A stretch of DNA of 64,000 nucleotides, from the NCBI GenBank assembly GCA_905250125.1, contig CAJNOL010000465.1, positions 18,210 through 82,209 on the forward strand. Reading direction: 5' to 3'. A program made the position numbers and the translations under genes. Below the pieces are notes generated by a model that saw only the letters and a list, made by a program, of their open reading frames with translations, did not search any database and was not told the DNA's origin. The DNA is from Rotaria sordida. Its lineage: Eukaryota; Rotifera; Eurotatoria; Philodinida; Philodinidae. Below, in pieces: positions 12,830 through 24,663 of this stretch. Every line of letters starts with the position of its first letter. The stretch's first letter is position 1.

Positions 12830-14980
12830 TTATTGAACTTTTTTTGTTTGTTCTAAACCTGAAGCAGGTGCCGACCAATAATATCCTAATTGAAATACTA
12901 ATAAAAAATTGGCAAATGAATTCAATATATATGTCCAAATAAGTGTTGGATCTCCTGTTTCTTCAATTGATGTAAATATTCGTGCAAGTGAACCAAAAAA
13001 TAACATTAACATTGTTAACGCTGATAGATTTCCAGTTGATTTTGCTTTATATATGCAAAATGATTGCCAAAGACGACTTATTAAACTTAATACCAGCGAT
13101 AAACCAGCTAATATACCAACTAAACGAGCCGGAAGGAGTTTTTCATACATTAAAACAGTAACAAAAACACATAAAACTAAACAAAAAAAGAAAAAGATTT
13201 TATTTTATTTTATATATATTGAAATGATCGAAGGACAAATAGTTTAACCTTGTCTCCTCTCTCAGATATAGAATGGTTAATTTAAACTAAAATTTTCACA
13301 AATGAACGGACACAATGAGAAAGACTTTCTCTATGTACTATAAAGTTCTACTAGGTAGATATGACATATCAATTTATAATATCATCTAGAATAGAATAAG
13401 ATAGTGGCATCTATTGAAATATCATTGATATCTACGTGGACTTGATAATGCATTGAAGATATCTTTCTCTACAATTCTCTTCTTTAGTCAAAAAATTTAT
13501 AGTTACATTTCAGTTCAAACTAGATTGAACTTGTTGTTTATTTATAGGATATATATATGACCTTGAGGAGAGAGAGACCATAGAATTTTTGTACACAGCT
13601 TGAAGTATTTTCAAATGAAATTAAATACTTGTGCACAATTTTTATTCGAACAAAATTTTGAAATTTTTCTTTCATTTATTTTAGTATATTATCGTGTTTA
13701 AATAAGCAAAAAAATAACATAGTGACTTTACCAAAATAAATCTGATCGGAGAAAAGTTTACTCAAAACAAAAAACAAAAAAAAATCATGTCCAAATGTCA
13801 TGATCATTATATATTCAAGTAGAATATTTAAAACTATGTAACAGCAGACGGGACCACCTAGAGCATCATCTGTCGTACTTTAACTATAAATAAGAATGTT
13901 TATTCAATGATGATGCAAATAAAAAAATAGTCTTATCAACATCTTCTCGAAAAAGTGGATAGTAGAGTCAAAATCTCTTTCAATAATCTCTTTAAATTTA
14001 GCCTTTTTCTTTTTTGAAAAGTGATTTATATTCATAACGAAGAAATTTCGATGCATTTTTATGTGATAAAAAATGCAAGGTTCATTTTTTTTTTCTCAAA
14101 GAAAAAAAACGAATTTTCTAAGGTCAAGATGTCCATAACCTCTTCTGTCAATCTGTTGACTGTTAATTGAATAAAAACAAAAGATAATTTTCCCATTGTT
14201 TTTATTCGCTATTTCATCAATAATTGTCTTTTATAATAAAAAAGAAAAGCTTTCAGTAGGGTTTGGTGTAATGTATATATTTAGAAGTGAAATAACAAGT
14301 TACAATTAATCAAGACTAAGTGATAGAAGACCTATTAAATTTTAGCATAAAATCTTAGTCCTGAGGATAGAGCATATCATATCCGGGACCCGATGGACTC
14401 AAGCTGAGGATTAATTTTCATATTTATTTGAACATGTATCGAGAGAAGGAGATGTTTATCCTTATTCTCATTTAATTAGATATGATACAAAAATAAATCT
14501 TAAAATTTCTATTAATATGTTAAAAAATATTGAATTTGATTCGATAGTATAGAATATGTTAAATAATAAATAAAACAAACCTAAATAAATAAGAGCCAAT
14601 GTATATTTTCGTTTATAATAAAGTACCAATAAAATAACTAATATTGTTTGAATAAATAGAAAATATGAATCTCCATAAGCTGATATTGGAAATTCAGATG
14701 TATAACCATAAGCCATTGATCCAAATATAGCTGCTAACATAATTGTTTCAGCTAATACACTAACACCAACACCTGATTTATTCCAATATATTTTAACTAT
14801 TTGAGGAAATTTAACAAGTAATGAACCAATTAATATAGCATAACCAAGCATTTTACTTAGTAACATTTTATTACAAGCAAAATCAAAAAATTGTTGTTTT
14901 AATACTAATTGATCATAACAATGAGGTGATAATAACTTTGAAGCAATTGATTCCAATGATGACCAAAACGATTCATCCAT
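12830..14980 (-). CDS. MPDU1: MPDU1, mannose-P-dolichol utilization defect 1 protein
   Basis: Two minus-strand exons, 14581-14980 and 12830-13176, joined with matching phase across a 1.4-kb intron (GTTTGT...GTTTAG), give 248 residues; human MPDU1 has 247. Exon 1 carries the first PQ-loop repeat (SLLVKFPQIVKIYWNKSGVG) and several membrane helices. Exon 2 carries the second repeat with the strongly conserved GSLARIFTSIEETGDP and a terminal helix ending LGYYW. The family is an ER membrane protein needed for use of dolichol-phosphate mannose and glucose in N-glycan, O-mannose and GPI synthesis. Reading through the donor would give a truncated 170-residue protein with only the first repeat, an alternative form if the intron is retained. 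The intron is about 20 times longer than most here. Confidence 0.94.
13177..14580 (-). other. Long MPDU1 intron
   Basis: 1,404 bp between the two MPDU1 exons, against about 55-65 bp for typical introns in this window. It is AT-rich and I found no clear terminal repeats or coding motif in it. The size suggests an old insertion. Confidence 0.6.
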
Positions 14981-15278
14981 TTTTCAATTTTTTTTTTCCT
15001 CTTAGGATTTTTTTATAATCAAACAACAACTCAGTAGAAAATTTTTTTCTAATAAATAAACTGCGATGAAAAAGAAATAATTCTAATGATTAAACGTGTC
15101 GTTATATTCAACCAATTAGATTCTATAGAAAAAAGATGTCACTAATTAACAAATTGCTTTTTTTTAGATATATATATCTAAAACAATATTTGTTAATATT
15201 CGAATACTGCAGGTTGAAAATTTTGTTTAAAAAATTATATAGGAATATATACATCGCTAGCTCTCAATAATTAGTATA
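14981..15278. other. Upstream region of MPDU1
   Basis: About 300 bp upstream of the minus-strand MPDU1 start, AT-rich with a poly-T run. No specific regulatory site can be named. Confidence 0.4.
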
Positions 15279-16566
15279 CGAGGCACAGGTCAATGTTTAT
15301 GTGCATCTGAAAACCATACTCTCAAATCAACAAACACAAATTTTAAGCTTATTTGAATGCACTATAGTAGAGCTAGTCAATATCGACTTTCAAGCACTAC
15401 CAACGTACTATCCAAAAAAAAATAGTCGAAAATCGCCTCATAAATATTTATTAGGATTATGCTTCAACAAAACAAAGAATTTAACCATCGAATATACTAA
15501 AAAATAGAGTATCAATTGCTGATAAAAAATGTGCTGTTTAAATAATTTGATATAATCTATTTACTGAATTATTGTAGTCGAACATGAATGAGAAATATCA
15601 GTTGAAAATAGTCGATTATTGAGAGTATATTTTATATCAATTTTCGAAATAAAAACAAACCAAACTGAATTTTCGATATATTATGTGTAACTTTTGATTC
15701 TCTACAAAATGGTAAAACATCGAAAAAAAAAGTTTCCCTTCGAGAACTCACAAATCTCTAATTTCTAGCAATTTTCATTGATAAGACACAAATTGTAAAT
15801 CAAAATAATTGTTACATTCGGAATCAACATAAAACACTACATCGAATCTAATAAATTCTAGGGACATTTTTTTCCTAAGAAAAATCACCTGTAGTTCCCC
15901 ATAGCTGTATTTTTGTTAAACTCTTGCCCCGTGATCCTTCAGTGGCCAGTTTTTCTCAGGAAAAAAAACTCTCTAGAATTTATTAGATTCGATGTAGTTT
16001 TTTATGTTGATTCCGAATGTAACAATTATTTTGATTTACAATTTGTGTCTTATCAATGAAAATTGCTAGAAATTAGAGATTTGTGAGTTCTCGAAGGGAA
16101 ACTTTTTTTTTCGATGTTTTACCATTTTGTAGAGAATCAAAAGTTACACATAATATATCAAAAATTCAGTTTGGTTTGTTTTTATTTCGAAAATTGATAT
16201 AAAATATACTCTCAATAATCGACTATTTTCAACTGATATTTCTCATTCATATTCGACTACAATAATTCAGTAGATAGATTATATCAAATTATTTAAACGG
16301 TATATTTTTTTTTCAGCAATTGATACTCAATCTTTTAGTATATTCTATGGATAAATTCTTTGTTTTGTTGAAGCATAATCCTAATAAATATTTATGAGGC
16401 GATTTTCGACTATTTTTTTTTGGATAGTAAGTTGGTAGTGTTTGAAAGTCGGTATTGGCTGACTTTACTATAGTACATCCAAAATGAGCTAAAAATTTGT
16501 ATTTGGTGGTTTTAGACTGTGGTCTTTGAAACGCACATAAAAAATCTAAACATTGACTAGTGTCTC
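15279..16566. repeat. Large inverted repeat (fold-back element), arms about 600 bp
   Basis: The left arm, about 15279-15880, is repeated as its reverse complement at about 15960-16566, with an approximately 80-100 bp centre. Long blocks are nearly identical: GACACAAATTGTAAATCAAA at 15785 against TTTGATTTACAATTTGTGTC at 16030. The outer ends read CGAGGCACAGGTCAATGTTT on the left and, reversed, CGAGACACTAGTCAATGTTT on the right. Arms are closer to each other near the centre than at the tips. No transposase is encoded; a 68-codon frame at 15301-15507 is just arm sequence. No convincing target duplication is seen. If transcribed it would fold into a hairpin of about 600 base pairs. Confidence 0.88.
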
Positions 16567-19500
16567 GATCTCCTCATGGGTGATCTCTTAAATCTTCTAG
16601 ATTTATGATTACACAAGAAAAGAAGAAACAAAGAAATCAGTTGTACCGCTTTATTGTTAAAGAATATGAATACCTAGTGAAAGTCAGTTTGATATAAATT
16701 ATAATTAATATAAAATATCGAATAGAAAGTGAACGTCAATAGTTGTTACATATTTCAAGCGAATTTTTCTTTTAAATATTCTATGATTTTGAATGAATTA
16801 TCTTATAAATTCTATCAATGAGAAGATAATTGAAGAATTTTGTTTTATATGTAATAGAAATAAATTCTCGAATAGTTTTCTCTAGATGGGTAACTACATT
16901 CAATTTATCGAGCCCATAATCAGAATTACTGGAAAAGAAATTATCGGATACTTAATCCGATTTACCGAGAATACAATCGGATCCAATGGAAAAAAATTAG
17001 TAGGAGTGAATTGAGACAAAAAATAAACTCGACCGAGTACATGTCTATCCAGAATTGAAAGAAATAAGTCGATTGTTTTTGAAATAAACTATCACATATT
17101 TGTTGTTCACTACTTTTGTTTTTTTATTAATTGGGCAAATCTTTTAGAAATTTAATCAACAATTACAAATTATTTTTTGTTTATTTAAAGCTTGAAAATT
17201 GTTCTTCTCATATTTTTTCTTTTTAATATTCTCCATAGATTTTCAATGGATTATACTTTATTATCTTGAGATAAAAACTTGATTATTAAATAATTCACAA
17301 TAGAATCATTGTTCATTGGTAATTCGTTCTGCACGTAATGTTTTCCAGATATTTAATCCTTTTCAAATCGATTATTATTCGAGTAAACATGCAATCAATG
17401 GATTATGATGAATCTTGAATAGGATAAAGATTTATTGGCTGCTACAATAGACACGATTTTTTTTTAATATAGAATTATTGTGAACTTTATTTTAAAAAAA
17501 ACTAATATTGATCGATTGCAAAAAATATCTTTTGACTGATAATTCTAAGATAAGATATTATCTAATAAATATATCAATTGAAAGATTGACACAAATACTT
17601 AAGACTTATGATTAGGATTTATTTTCTCTCTACATATTAATTAATTTTTTCATGTCTCATGATTTATGAAAGAGTCAGACAATGTTGAGGTTTAGGAAAA
17701 AACTTCAACAAGGTTTTTAAAAAGATGGTAACGAAGGATTGATCTTATATAGAGTTTAATTGAAATCTAGTTTGTCTTAGCAAACTTCGACCAAAAAAGA
17801 ACCGGTCTTTAAATTAATATTTATTTGAATAGTATTTCTTTTTTCTTCGATGTATATTGGTCTTTGACCTGCTTCATCAATAATATTTAAAGTAAAAATA
17901 TATTATCTTGTTAGCCTTTATTGACTTATATTCCAACAAAAAAAAAAAATAATCAAAGATTTTTTTTATCTTGTGTATTCCCTATAGTAGAATAATAAAT
18001 ATCTTCTCTCGGAATTTGATATTCAAAAAAATAAAATAAAATAACTATGTTAATTTGCTTATTAATAAAAATACTTTCGAATATGATTTTTGACGTCGAC
18101 ACAGAAAGTCATTGATGCATACATTACAATATTAATATTGATTATGAATATTTTATCTTACTTAAATATAGCAACTACTCGTTATGTTCTTTTAATGAAT
18201 ATTAAAATTTATTTTTGAATAAAAAAATTATTTTCGTAGTTTTGTGGTTAATTAAAAACGAAATTTATCTAACTTTATCTTTCCTTAATGTCTCTTATAT
18301 ATGTTTTATCTTTTTATTAATTTATTTTTGTTATTAATACTCATTTTAAATTGAATTTTATATTCAATAATTATCATATAGACATTGCCTTGATATTCAT
18401 TTAGCTGATGTTCCACTGATAACATTACAGTTGGTGCCTATTCCCATAAAACTTGTTCTATCGTCTGATATTATAACATCACATGATGGAATACTCTTTA
18501 TGAGAGAAACACCAGCTAAACGAATACTCATTGGATTTTACTTTAGGTTTATTGATAAACTGATTGAAATGAAAAGCAACTTTGTGTAAAAAAAAAAGAA
18601 TTCTTTTGATTGTTTCTACATTCTTCGAATGATATTAGAGTTTAATATATTCAAATGTGAACTTTTAAATTATTTTAGTAAAATTATATTTAGTATGAGT
18701 TCGATGAAATAAACTGAGTCTTACTTTAGTAAACAATTGTTCGTGTGAAATTAGTAAGATATTGTAAGATGCTCTATTGTCAAGGATAACAATCTTTATT
18801 TTATTTTTTCTCTTTAATTTTTTGATATCTTTCAGAATATAATTAATTTGCAACAACATTAGTTTCATAAAAATCTCTTAAGTATTTTGTTTTAAATCGA
18901 GTTTGCTACTATTTCTTTCTTTGTCAAATTTGATAAATAATTTTGATCTATTGATTGAATCTTATGTGAATGAGGGCAATAATAATATTATTTTTTACTT
19001 AATATTAATGCACACAAAGAGACATCCGGAAAATATACTGAATAAAACTATAAACAAATTCTTGTCATCTTATAAACAACTATCGAAATGGCTTCAATTC
19101 TCAAATAGATATTTATGTTTACTTTTCCGATCAACTTTTCCGACATTTTGTAGTTGTATAGAAAACAATTTATTTCTATCAAGGTCAAATAGTATAAAAC
19201 TTAAATTCAATGAAACAAATTTCGAGCCATTTTTATCATATGGAATAATTAATATCTATATGTAGATGTTTGTATAGGAATTAGAATTAAGATTGATTCG
19301 TGTTTTTATGGAACCGTACTGAACTGACCTGGTTTTTTTTAAAAGTTCAAATCATATTGATCTCTTCAACTATATGAGGATTATTAGAAAGTAAAAACGT
19401 TGAAATTGTAAGTCTATATGATTATCATTTGGGAATAATATAATGGTTGATTTTTCGATTGAATTGTTAATGATTTAAATAAAATTTTGTGAATATAATA

Positions 19501-20351
19501 TTTGTTTTGAATGTTCTTGTCTCTTAATTAATCTTTTATGAAAATTGAATAAAAATCTTTTAATGATTTGTACTATTAAATATTTATAGTAAATAAATAA
19601 TCTTCGATAATTATTTAGTTTTTATAAAAAAAAAAATATATTTTATAAGAAATGTTTGAGAAAACTGTCTTGTTTGACATGAAATAAATATTCTAGAAGA
19701 TATAACTGATGATAAAAAGAAAAAAAGCAATAAAAACTAATAAACGGAAATAACATTCTTGTGTTAATGAGTTTGTATTTTAGCTGGAAGAAAATAGTTC
19801 CATATGAATAGAATCTGTTGGTAGCATTAGTTTATTATTCTCCTTGATAAGATGAGTATAGATTGATGAACGGAAATCTTTTATTTTATGATGAATGCAT
19901 TGAAAATTTTTTTACTTTCTTCTTTAAGAGAAAATAATTTCTTTTATAAATGTGGTCTTCCTGTTTTTTTTCCTTTTCTATATTGATTATTATCTAAAAG
20001 AAGATATGCTCTATTTTTCTTTCCGGTATGTGTTAATTATATTTTGTTCGGAAAATAGAATTATGTTTAAAAAAAAATTCCTTTTTATGTTTTAATTAAA
20101 TTGATTATTTAAAATAATAATAATAATTTCAAATCTGTTCACGAATGTTAGATGTTAGTACGTGCAAATTGAGTTGATTGTATTTATAATAGTTAGAAAA
20201 GAGAGGAATCCCTTTTGTGACAAATAACAAAAAAAAAAAAAAAATCTTTCCCATTAGATTAGCGAAGCAAGAAAAAGCATAGCAAAAAAAGAAAAAAAAG
20301 ATATTCTATTCTTATTTGGTTGCTATTTATTCTATTTGAACATAGCGTGTT
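16567..20351. other. Gene-poor AT-rich stretch
   Basis: About 3.8 kb with homopolymer and AT runs and no gene model I can support. Two reading frames (minus 18665-18868 and plus 18903-19265) lack motifs and use no convincing splice sites. A 44-codon minus-strand frame at about 18400-18532 reads like possible coding sequence but stands alone. Confidence 0.45.
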
Positions 20352-20603
20352 ATGTCATCAACATCATCATCATCTCAAACTTTCTCATCATCATCAGTTC
20401 AAAATTCTAGTGAACTTATTGATTTAACATCATGTTCAACAACAAATAGAAATCCAACAAGTTTTGCACCTCTTCATCGAACAGTTGAATTAGAAAATCT
20501 TCATGATTATATTAAAAATGATGAAAAACAAATAACACCAACAAAAAAGACTTTAACAAAATGTATGACTGTCATTGGTGATGGAAGTGACAAGCAGATT
20601 TAG
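20352..20603 (+). CDS. Ser-rich small hypothetical protein, 83 aa
   Basis: Single-exon frame starting at the ATG of 20352. The first 25 residues are mostly Ser/Thr (low complexity), then SELIDLTSC, which looks like a SUMO-interacting type I/V-D/E-L core, and a more ordinary segment ending MTVIGDGSDKQI. No membrane segment or known domain. Codon use matches neighbouring genes. It sits 413 bp upstream of the guanylate cyclase on the same strand; I see no splice-compatible link between them. It may be a real small disordered protein or a chance frame in TCA/TCATCA repeats, which favour Ser runs. Confidence 0.45.
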   Translation: MSSTSSSSQTFSSSSVQNSSELIDLTSCSTTNRNPTSFAPLHRTVELENLHDYIKNDEKQITPTKKTLTKCMTVIGDGSDKQI

Positions 20604-21016
20604 CATCTCTTGGTTTTTTTTCTTTTATTAAAACTTTTCTTTTTTTTTTTTTTTTTCTATTTCATTAATAAAGGAATTAATTCTGAAATTGAATCTATTA
20701 AAGAATATCCTAAATAGAATAGAATTTCATATTAAGAGAAAATTATTTTCGTAATAGAATACAATGACGAACCTTTTTTTTGTTTTATTGTAAGAAGATC
20801 AGCAATAAAAAATTTATTTTCAAGATTTTCTCTTATCTTTACATGAAAGAACACATGATGCTTTTTTTTTTTTTATAATAAATTATTCATTTGGAAATAT
20901 AATCTTCTTCCACTTTCTACGTTTTTTTTTTTTACGTTTGATAGTATCTGCTTAAGGATTATTATAAAAGTGTATTTGTTTTCTGTCTGTTCGAGTTATC
21001 ATCTATTTGATTAAAC
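20604..21016. other. Upstream region of guanylate cyclase gene
   Basis: 413 bp with long poly-T tracts and no coding sequence. Presumably 3' end of the small ORF and promoter of the cyclase gene; no defined site can be named. Confidence 0.4.
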
Positions 21017-23880
21017 ATGCTTTATGGAATATTATTGGAAAGTGCACGAGATGGTATATGTCTTAGTTATGGATATCATATATGGAAAAAAATAGTACAG
21101 GAACTTAATTTTGAACATGAATCATTTACAACACTCGGTCGATATGAAGATAATTTAATCGAAAAAATAGCAGAATGTAAATAGTTTTTATTTATTTGAA
21201 TTAATTTCTATAAATAAATAAATCTATATGTTAAATAAGGTCTTGCTGATATTCTTCATGAAGGAACATTAGAATATTATATGCAATTTTTTGGTGAATG
21301 TTTTGTTCGTTTTTTTACAAATTATGGTTATGATAAAATCTTACGTGTTGCTGGAAGACATTTTAGAGATTTTCTTCATTCAATAGATCAACTTCATGAT
21401 TCAACTAAATTTAGTTTTCCACAAATGAAATCTCCATTATTTCATGTACTTGAGGAAGATGAACATGGAGCTTTTCTTCAATATAAGTAAAATATTTATT
21501 TTTAAATAATTATTTAGAAATATTTTTTTTAATTAAAACAAAAAAAATCAGATCACGTCGTCGAGGTTTTCAACGATATATTGTTGGTCAATTGAGAGAA
21601 TGTGCAACACAATTTTATAATGAAGATATATATGTTAGAGTTCAAGATGACATATCAACAAATGAATGTAATCATATAACATTTTTTAATTGAAAAAGAA
21701 AAAAAAAAAAAGAAAGAAATTATTTCTAGGTACTCTTATTATATTTCGAGTTGATTTTAATAATTCAGCTGTTAAAGAAACATCAAAACGTTTTCTTAAT
21801 ATTCCAAATTTACCAGATATAACAAGTGAAACATTTTTTAAAGTATTTCCATTTTGTCTTTTAATTGATCCATCAATGCGTATATATCATATGGGAAAAT
21901 CAATAAAAAGTCTTTTTCCTGTTGATACTGTTTTAACTGGTCGATACGTTGATGAAATTTTTCGACTTGTTCGACCAGATATTGTATTTCAATGGGATAA
22001 AGTTAGTTTTTTTTTATTTTATTTTTATTCTTATATTGATTTGTTTCTATATAAAGGTACTTAGTTATGGTCGACATATTGTATTTTTAATAGAAAGTCG
22101 AATACCACTACGATCTGATAAAGGAAATAAATCAAATGAAAATTCAATAATTCAAAGACTTAGAAAAACAATAGGAACAACAGGAAGTTCAGCTATTCGA
22201 TTAAAAGGACAAATGAAATGGATATCAAGTTGGAATATGATTGTTTTTTTATGTCATCCTGTGTATGTTTTTTCTTTTTTTTTTTATTATTATTATTATT
22301 TTTAAGAAAATAATTAATGATAAAAAAAAACCAAATAGATTATCAACAACTGAAGAAATGATGAATATTGGATTAACACTTCATGATTTAAATTTTTATG
22401 ATGGAAGTAGTGAAATTCTGATAGCAGGTATGCAACATGCAAAACAATTGCAAGCAGCTATTGATAAAGTATGATAAAAATATTTTTTTTTTTGTTTTGA
22501 TTAATAAAAAAGAAAATCTAACTAATTTAAGCAACATGCTTGGATAACACAATTACAAGCAACTAAAGTTGAATTACAAGAATGGCGTCGAAAAGGAAAA
22601 CGTCTTCTTTATTCAATGATGCCACGTCATATAGCTCAAATGCTTCAACAAGGAGTTGTAGCTAATTCAATTTGCGAAGTTTTTATTTTGAAAATTTTTT
22701 TTTAATTATTTATTTATTTTTGTTTGGTTTTTTTATAATTTTAGTCACATAAATTGATAACTGTTTTATTTTGTTATACATTAGATTTTAAAGATGTTAT
22801 ACAAAAATTATCCCCAACAGAAATAGTTCAATCTATTAATCAAATGGTTATTATGTTTGATCAATGTTCAGAAAAATATGATGTTTTTAAAGTAAAATAT
22901 TAAAGAAATTTATAAAGAAAAAAAAAAAAACTTTCAAATAAAGGTTGAAACAAAAGCTGATTCATCTTATATGATTGTTTCGGGTATTCAAGAACGACCT
23001 CAACAAAGACGAATATCAAATATGGTAAAGATTTATTTATTTTCTATTTAATTTAATCTTTTGTTTTGTTTTGTTTTTTTATGATTGAAGTCATCATCAA
23101 GTGCAAGAAGTTCAGTAGGTGAAGATAGTTTAGAAGACGGAGTAACAACTATAAAAAATCCACTTGGTTTAAATCAAGCTGAAATTGTTGCTGGACTTGC
23201 TCTTGAAATTTTAAAACAATCAAAAAAAATAATTAATAAAATAAGCAAAATACCATTTAAAACAAAAATTGGTTTTCATTCAGGTCCAGCTGTTGGAGGA
23301 ATTGTTGGACATAAAAATTATCAATATTGTCTTTTTGGTGATACTGTTAATACGGTTTCTATTCTATTAGAATTTAATTTTGTTTATTTTATTCGATTTT
23401 TATTTCTTAGGCAAGTCGAGTGACAACAACAAGTGATGTAAGTGATTTATCTTAACAAAAATTCATAAATAATTCGTATCACTTTAAGGTGGGTCGAATT
23501 CATTTAAGTGCAGCAGCTTGGCAATTATTAAAAGATTCGACTTATTTTGAAACAAATCCTCGAGGAAAAATTCAAATGAAGGTTTTTTTTTCTATTTAAT
23601 ATAATAATAATATAAATATTTATTTTTATTTTAATAAATATAGGGTAAAGGTGAAATGCAAACATATTGGTTAAATGGAGCTAAAGATGCATATATTGAA
23701 CATACAATTATATTAGAATCAAAAAATGAAATCGTTGATAATGATGTTTTATCTGATTATCATCCAACAATGTATGAAATAAATGATCGAGGAAAACCAA
23801 TTTCAAATATAATTAATAAATTACCTTCATCATCTGATCAATGTCCATTTAGTACTTTTAAAACATCTCACTTTATTTAA
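21017..23880 (+). CDS. Soluble guanylate cyclase, beta-like subunit with H-NOX domain
   Basis: Thirteen exons: 21017-21176, 21240-21486, 21552-21667, 21730-22001, 22057-22262, 22339-22468, 22532-22678, 22745-22891, 22944-23024, 23091-23354, 23411-23437 (a 9-codon microexon), 23489-23581 and 23644-23880; 708 residues. The N-terminal H-NOX haem domain keeps the proximal His (QLHD, H106) and the Y135-x-S137-x-R139 haem-propionate motif. A PAS-like region with RLKGQMKW, a coiled coil and the cyclase domain follow. Purine-recognition residues (E477 of VETK, C582 of YCLFGD) and NTASR are present. The first metal-binding Asp position is not acidic (VLFCYTLDF), as in beta subunits, and a Ser-rich insert of about 35 residues follows MIVSGI. 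This suggests an obligate heterodimer partner for cGMP synthesis. Ligand (NO or O2) is not determined here. Confidence 0.9.
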
Positions 23881-24663
23881 ATAAACTATATAGATTTTTA
23901 TCAAATATTTTGAGAAAAACAAAACTGAAAGAGAACTTATTTTTATCATATGTTTATTATAATAAATATTGTCATTGTTTTTTGTTTTTGTTTATTGTCA
24001 TATTGTCTTCAGTTTAATATTAATTATTTGTAACTATCTCAAATTTAAACCTCTATGAAAATTAATCGAATGATTTTATTTAATTATATGAAAAATTTAC
24101 TCATAAGACTATAATTAAATGCCTATCTTTCTTATCAGTACGTGCGAGAACGTTTGATTCGTATAATTGTGGGTTTTTTTTAATGACCTGAAAGTTTGTG
24201 CTATTTAGTATGCAAAAAACAGTAAATTGTTATTATGTCGTTTAAACTAACTAATATAAATCGGAATCTTGATCTCATATTAGAATATAAAGTTATTTTT
24301 AAGTAAAAGCTTTCTTTTTCTTTTTTTCTTTTTCATTAGAAATTTATTGTCAACTACATGTGAATATGTCGAGGTATTTTTGTTTTGTTCTGTTCGTGTA
24401 CTTTATCTACCTTACAAAATTCTTCTGACCCACCTTTTTTTTTCCCAGTGTGAAATTTATTCCATATTTGTAGTGGAGATTTTTATCGTAATATAAATAT
24501 TTTTATTCTGAGAATATTTCTCTATTTGTTGAGTATATAAAGACGAAAATTTTTCTCAATAGTTATACGAAAGAATATTTTATTTGTGTCTATAAAATAT
24601 TGTTTTTTTTTCCAGATAAATTATTTCATATCATTACCTTTCGTATTAATAATCAAAAATAAA
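23881..24663. other. Intergenic between cyclase and Argonaute
   Basis: 783 bp, AT-rich with poly-T tracts, no coding signal on either strand. Both flanking genes are on the plus strand, so this should contain the Argonaute promoter. Confidence 0.5.

Noticed and set aside
12909..13247. 112-codon plus-strand frame antisense to MPDU1
   Set aside because: Shadow of the conserved MPDU1 exon on the other strand.
15301..15507. 68-codon frame in the left arm of the large inverted repeat
   Set aside because: It is repeat-arm sequence; the right arm does not preserve it in the matching frame.
18400..18532. Minus-strand 44-codon frame with coding-like composition
   Set aside because: Isolated, with a stop just upstream and no flanking exon in phase; too short to call.
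18903..19265. 120-codon plus-strand frame
   Set aside because: Low-complexity AT-rich translation without motifs; neighbouring frames in the same stretch are similar noise.
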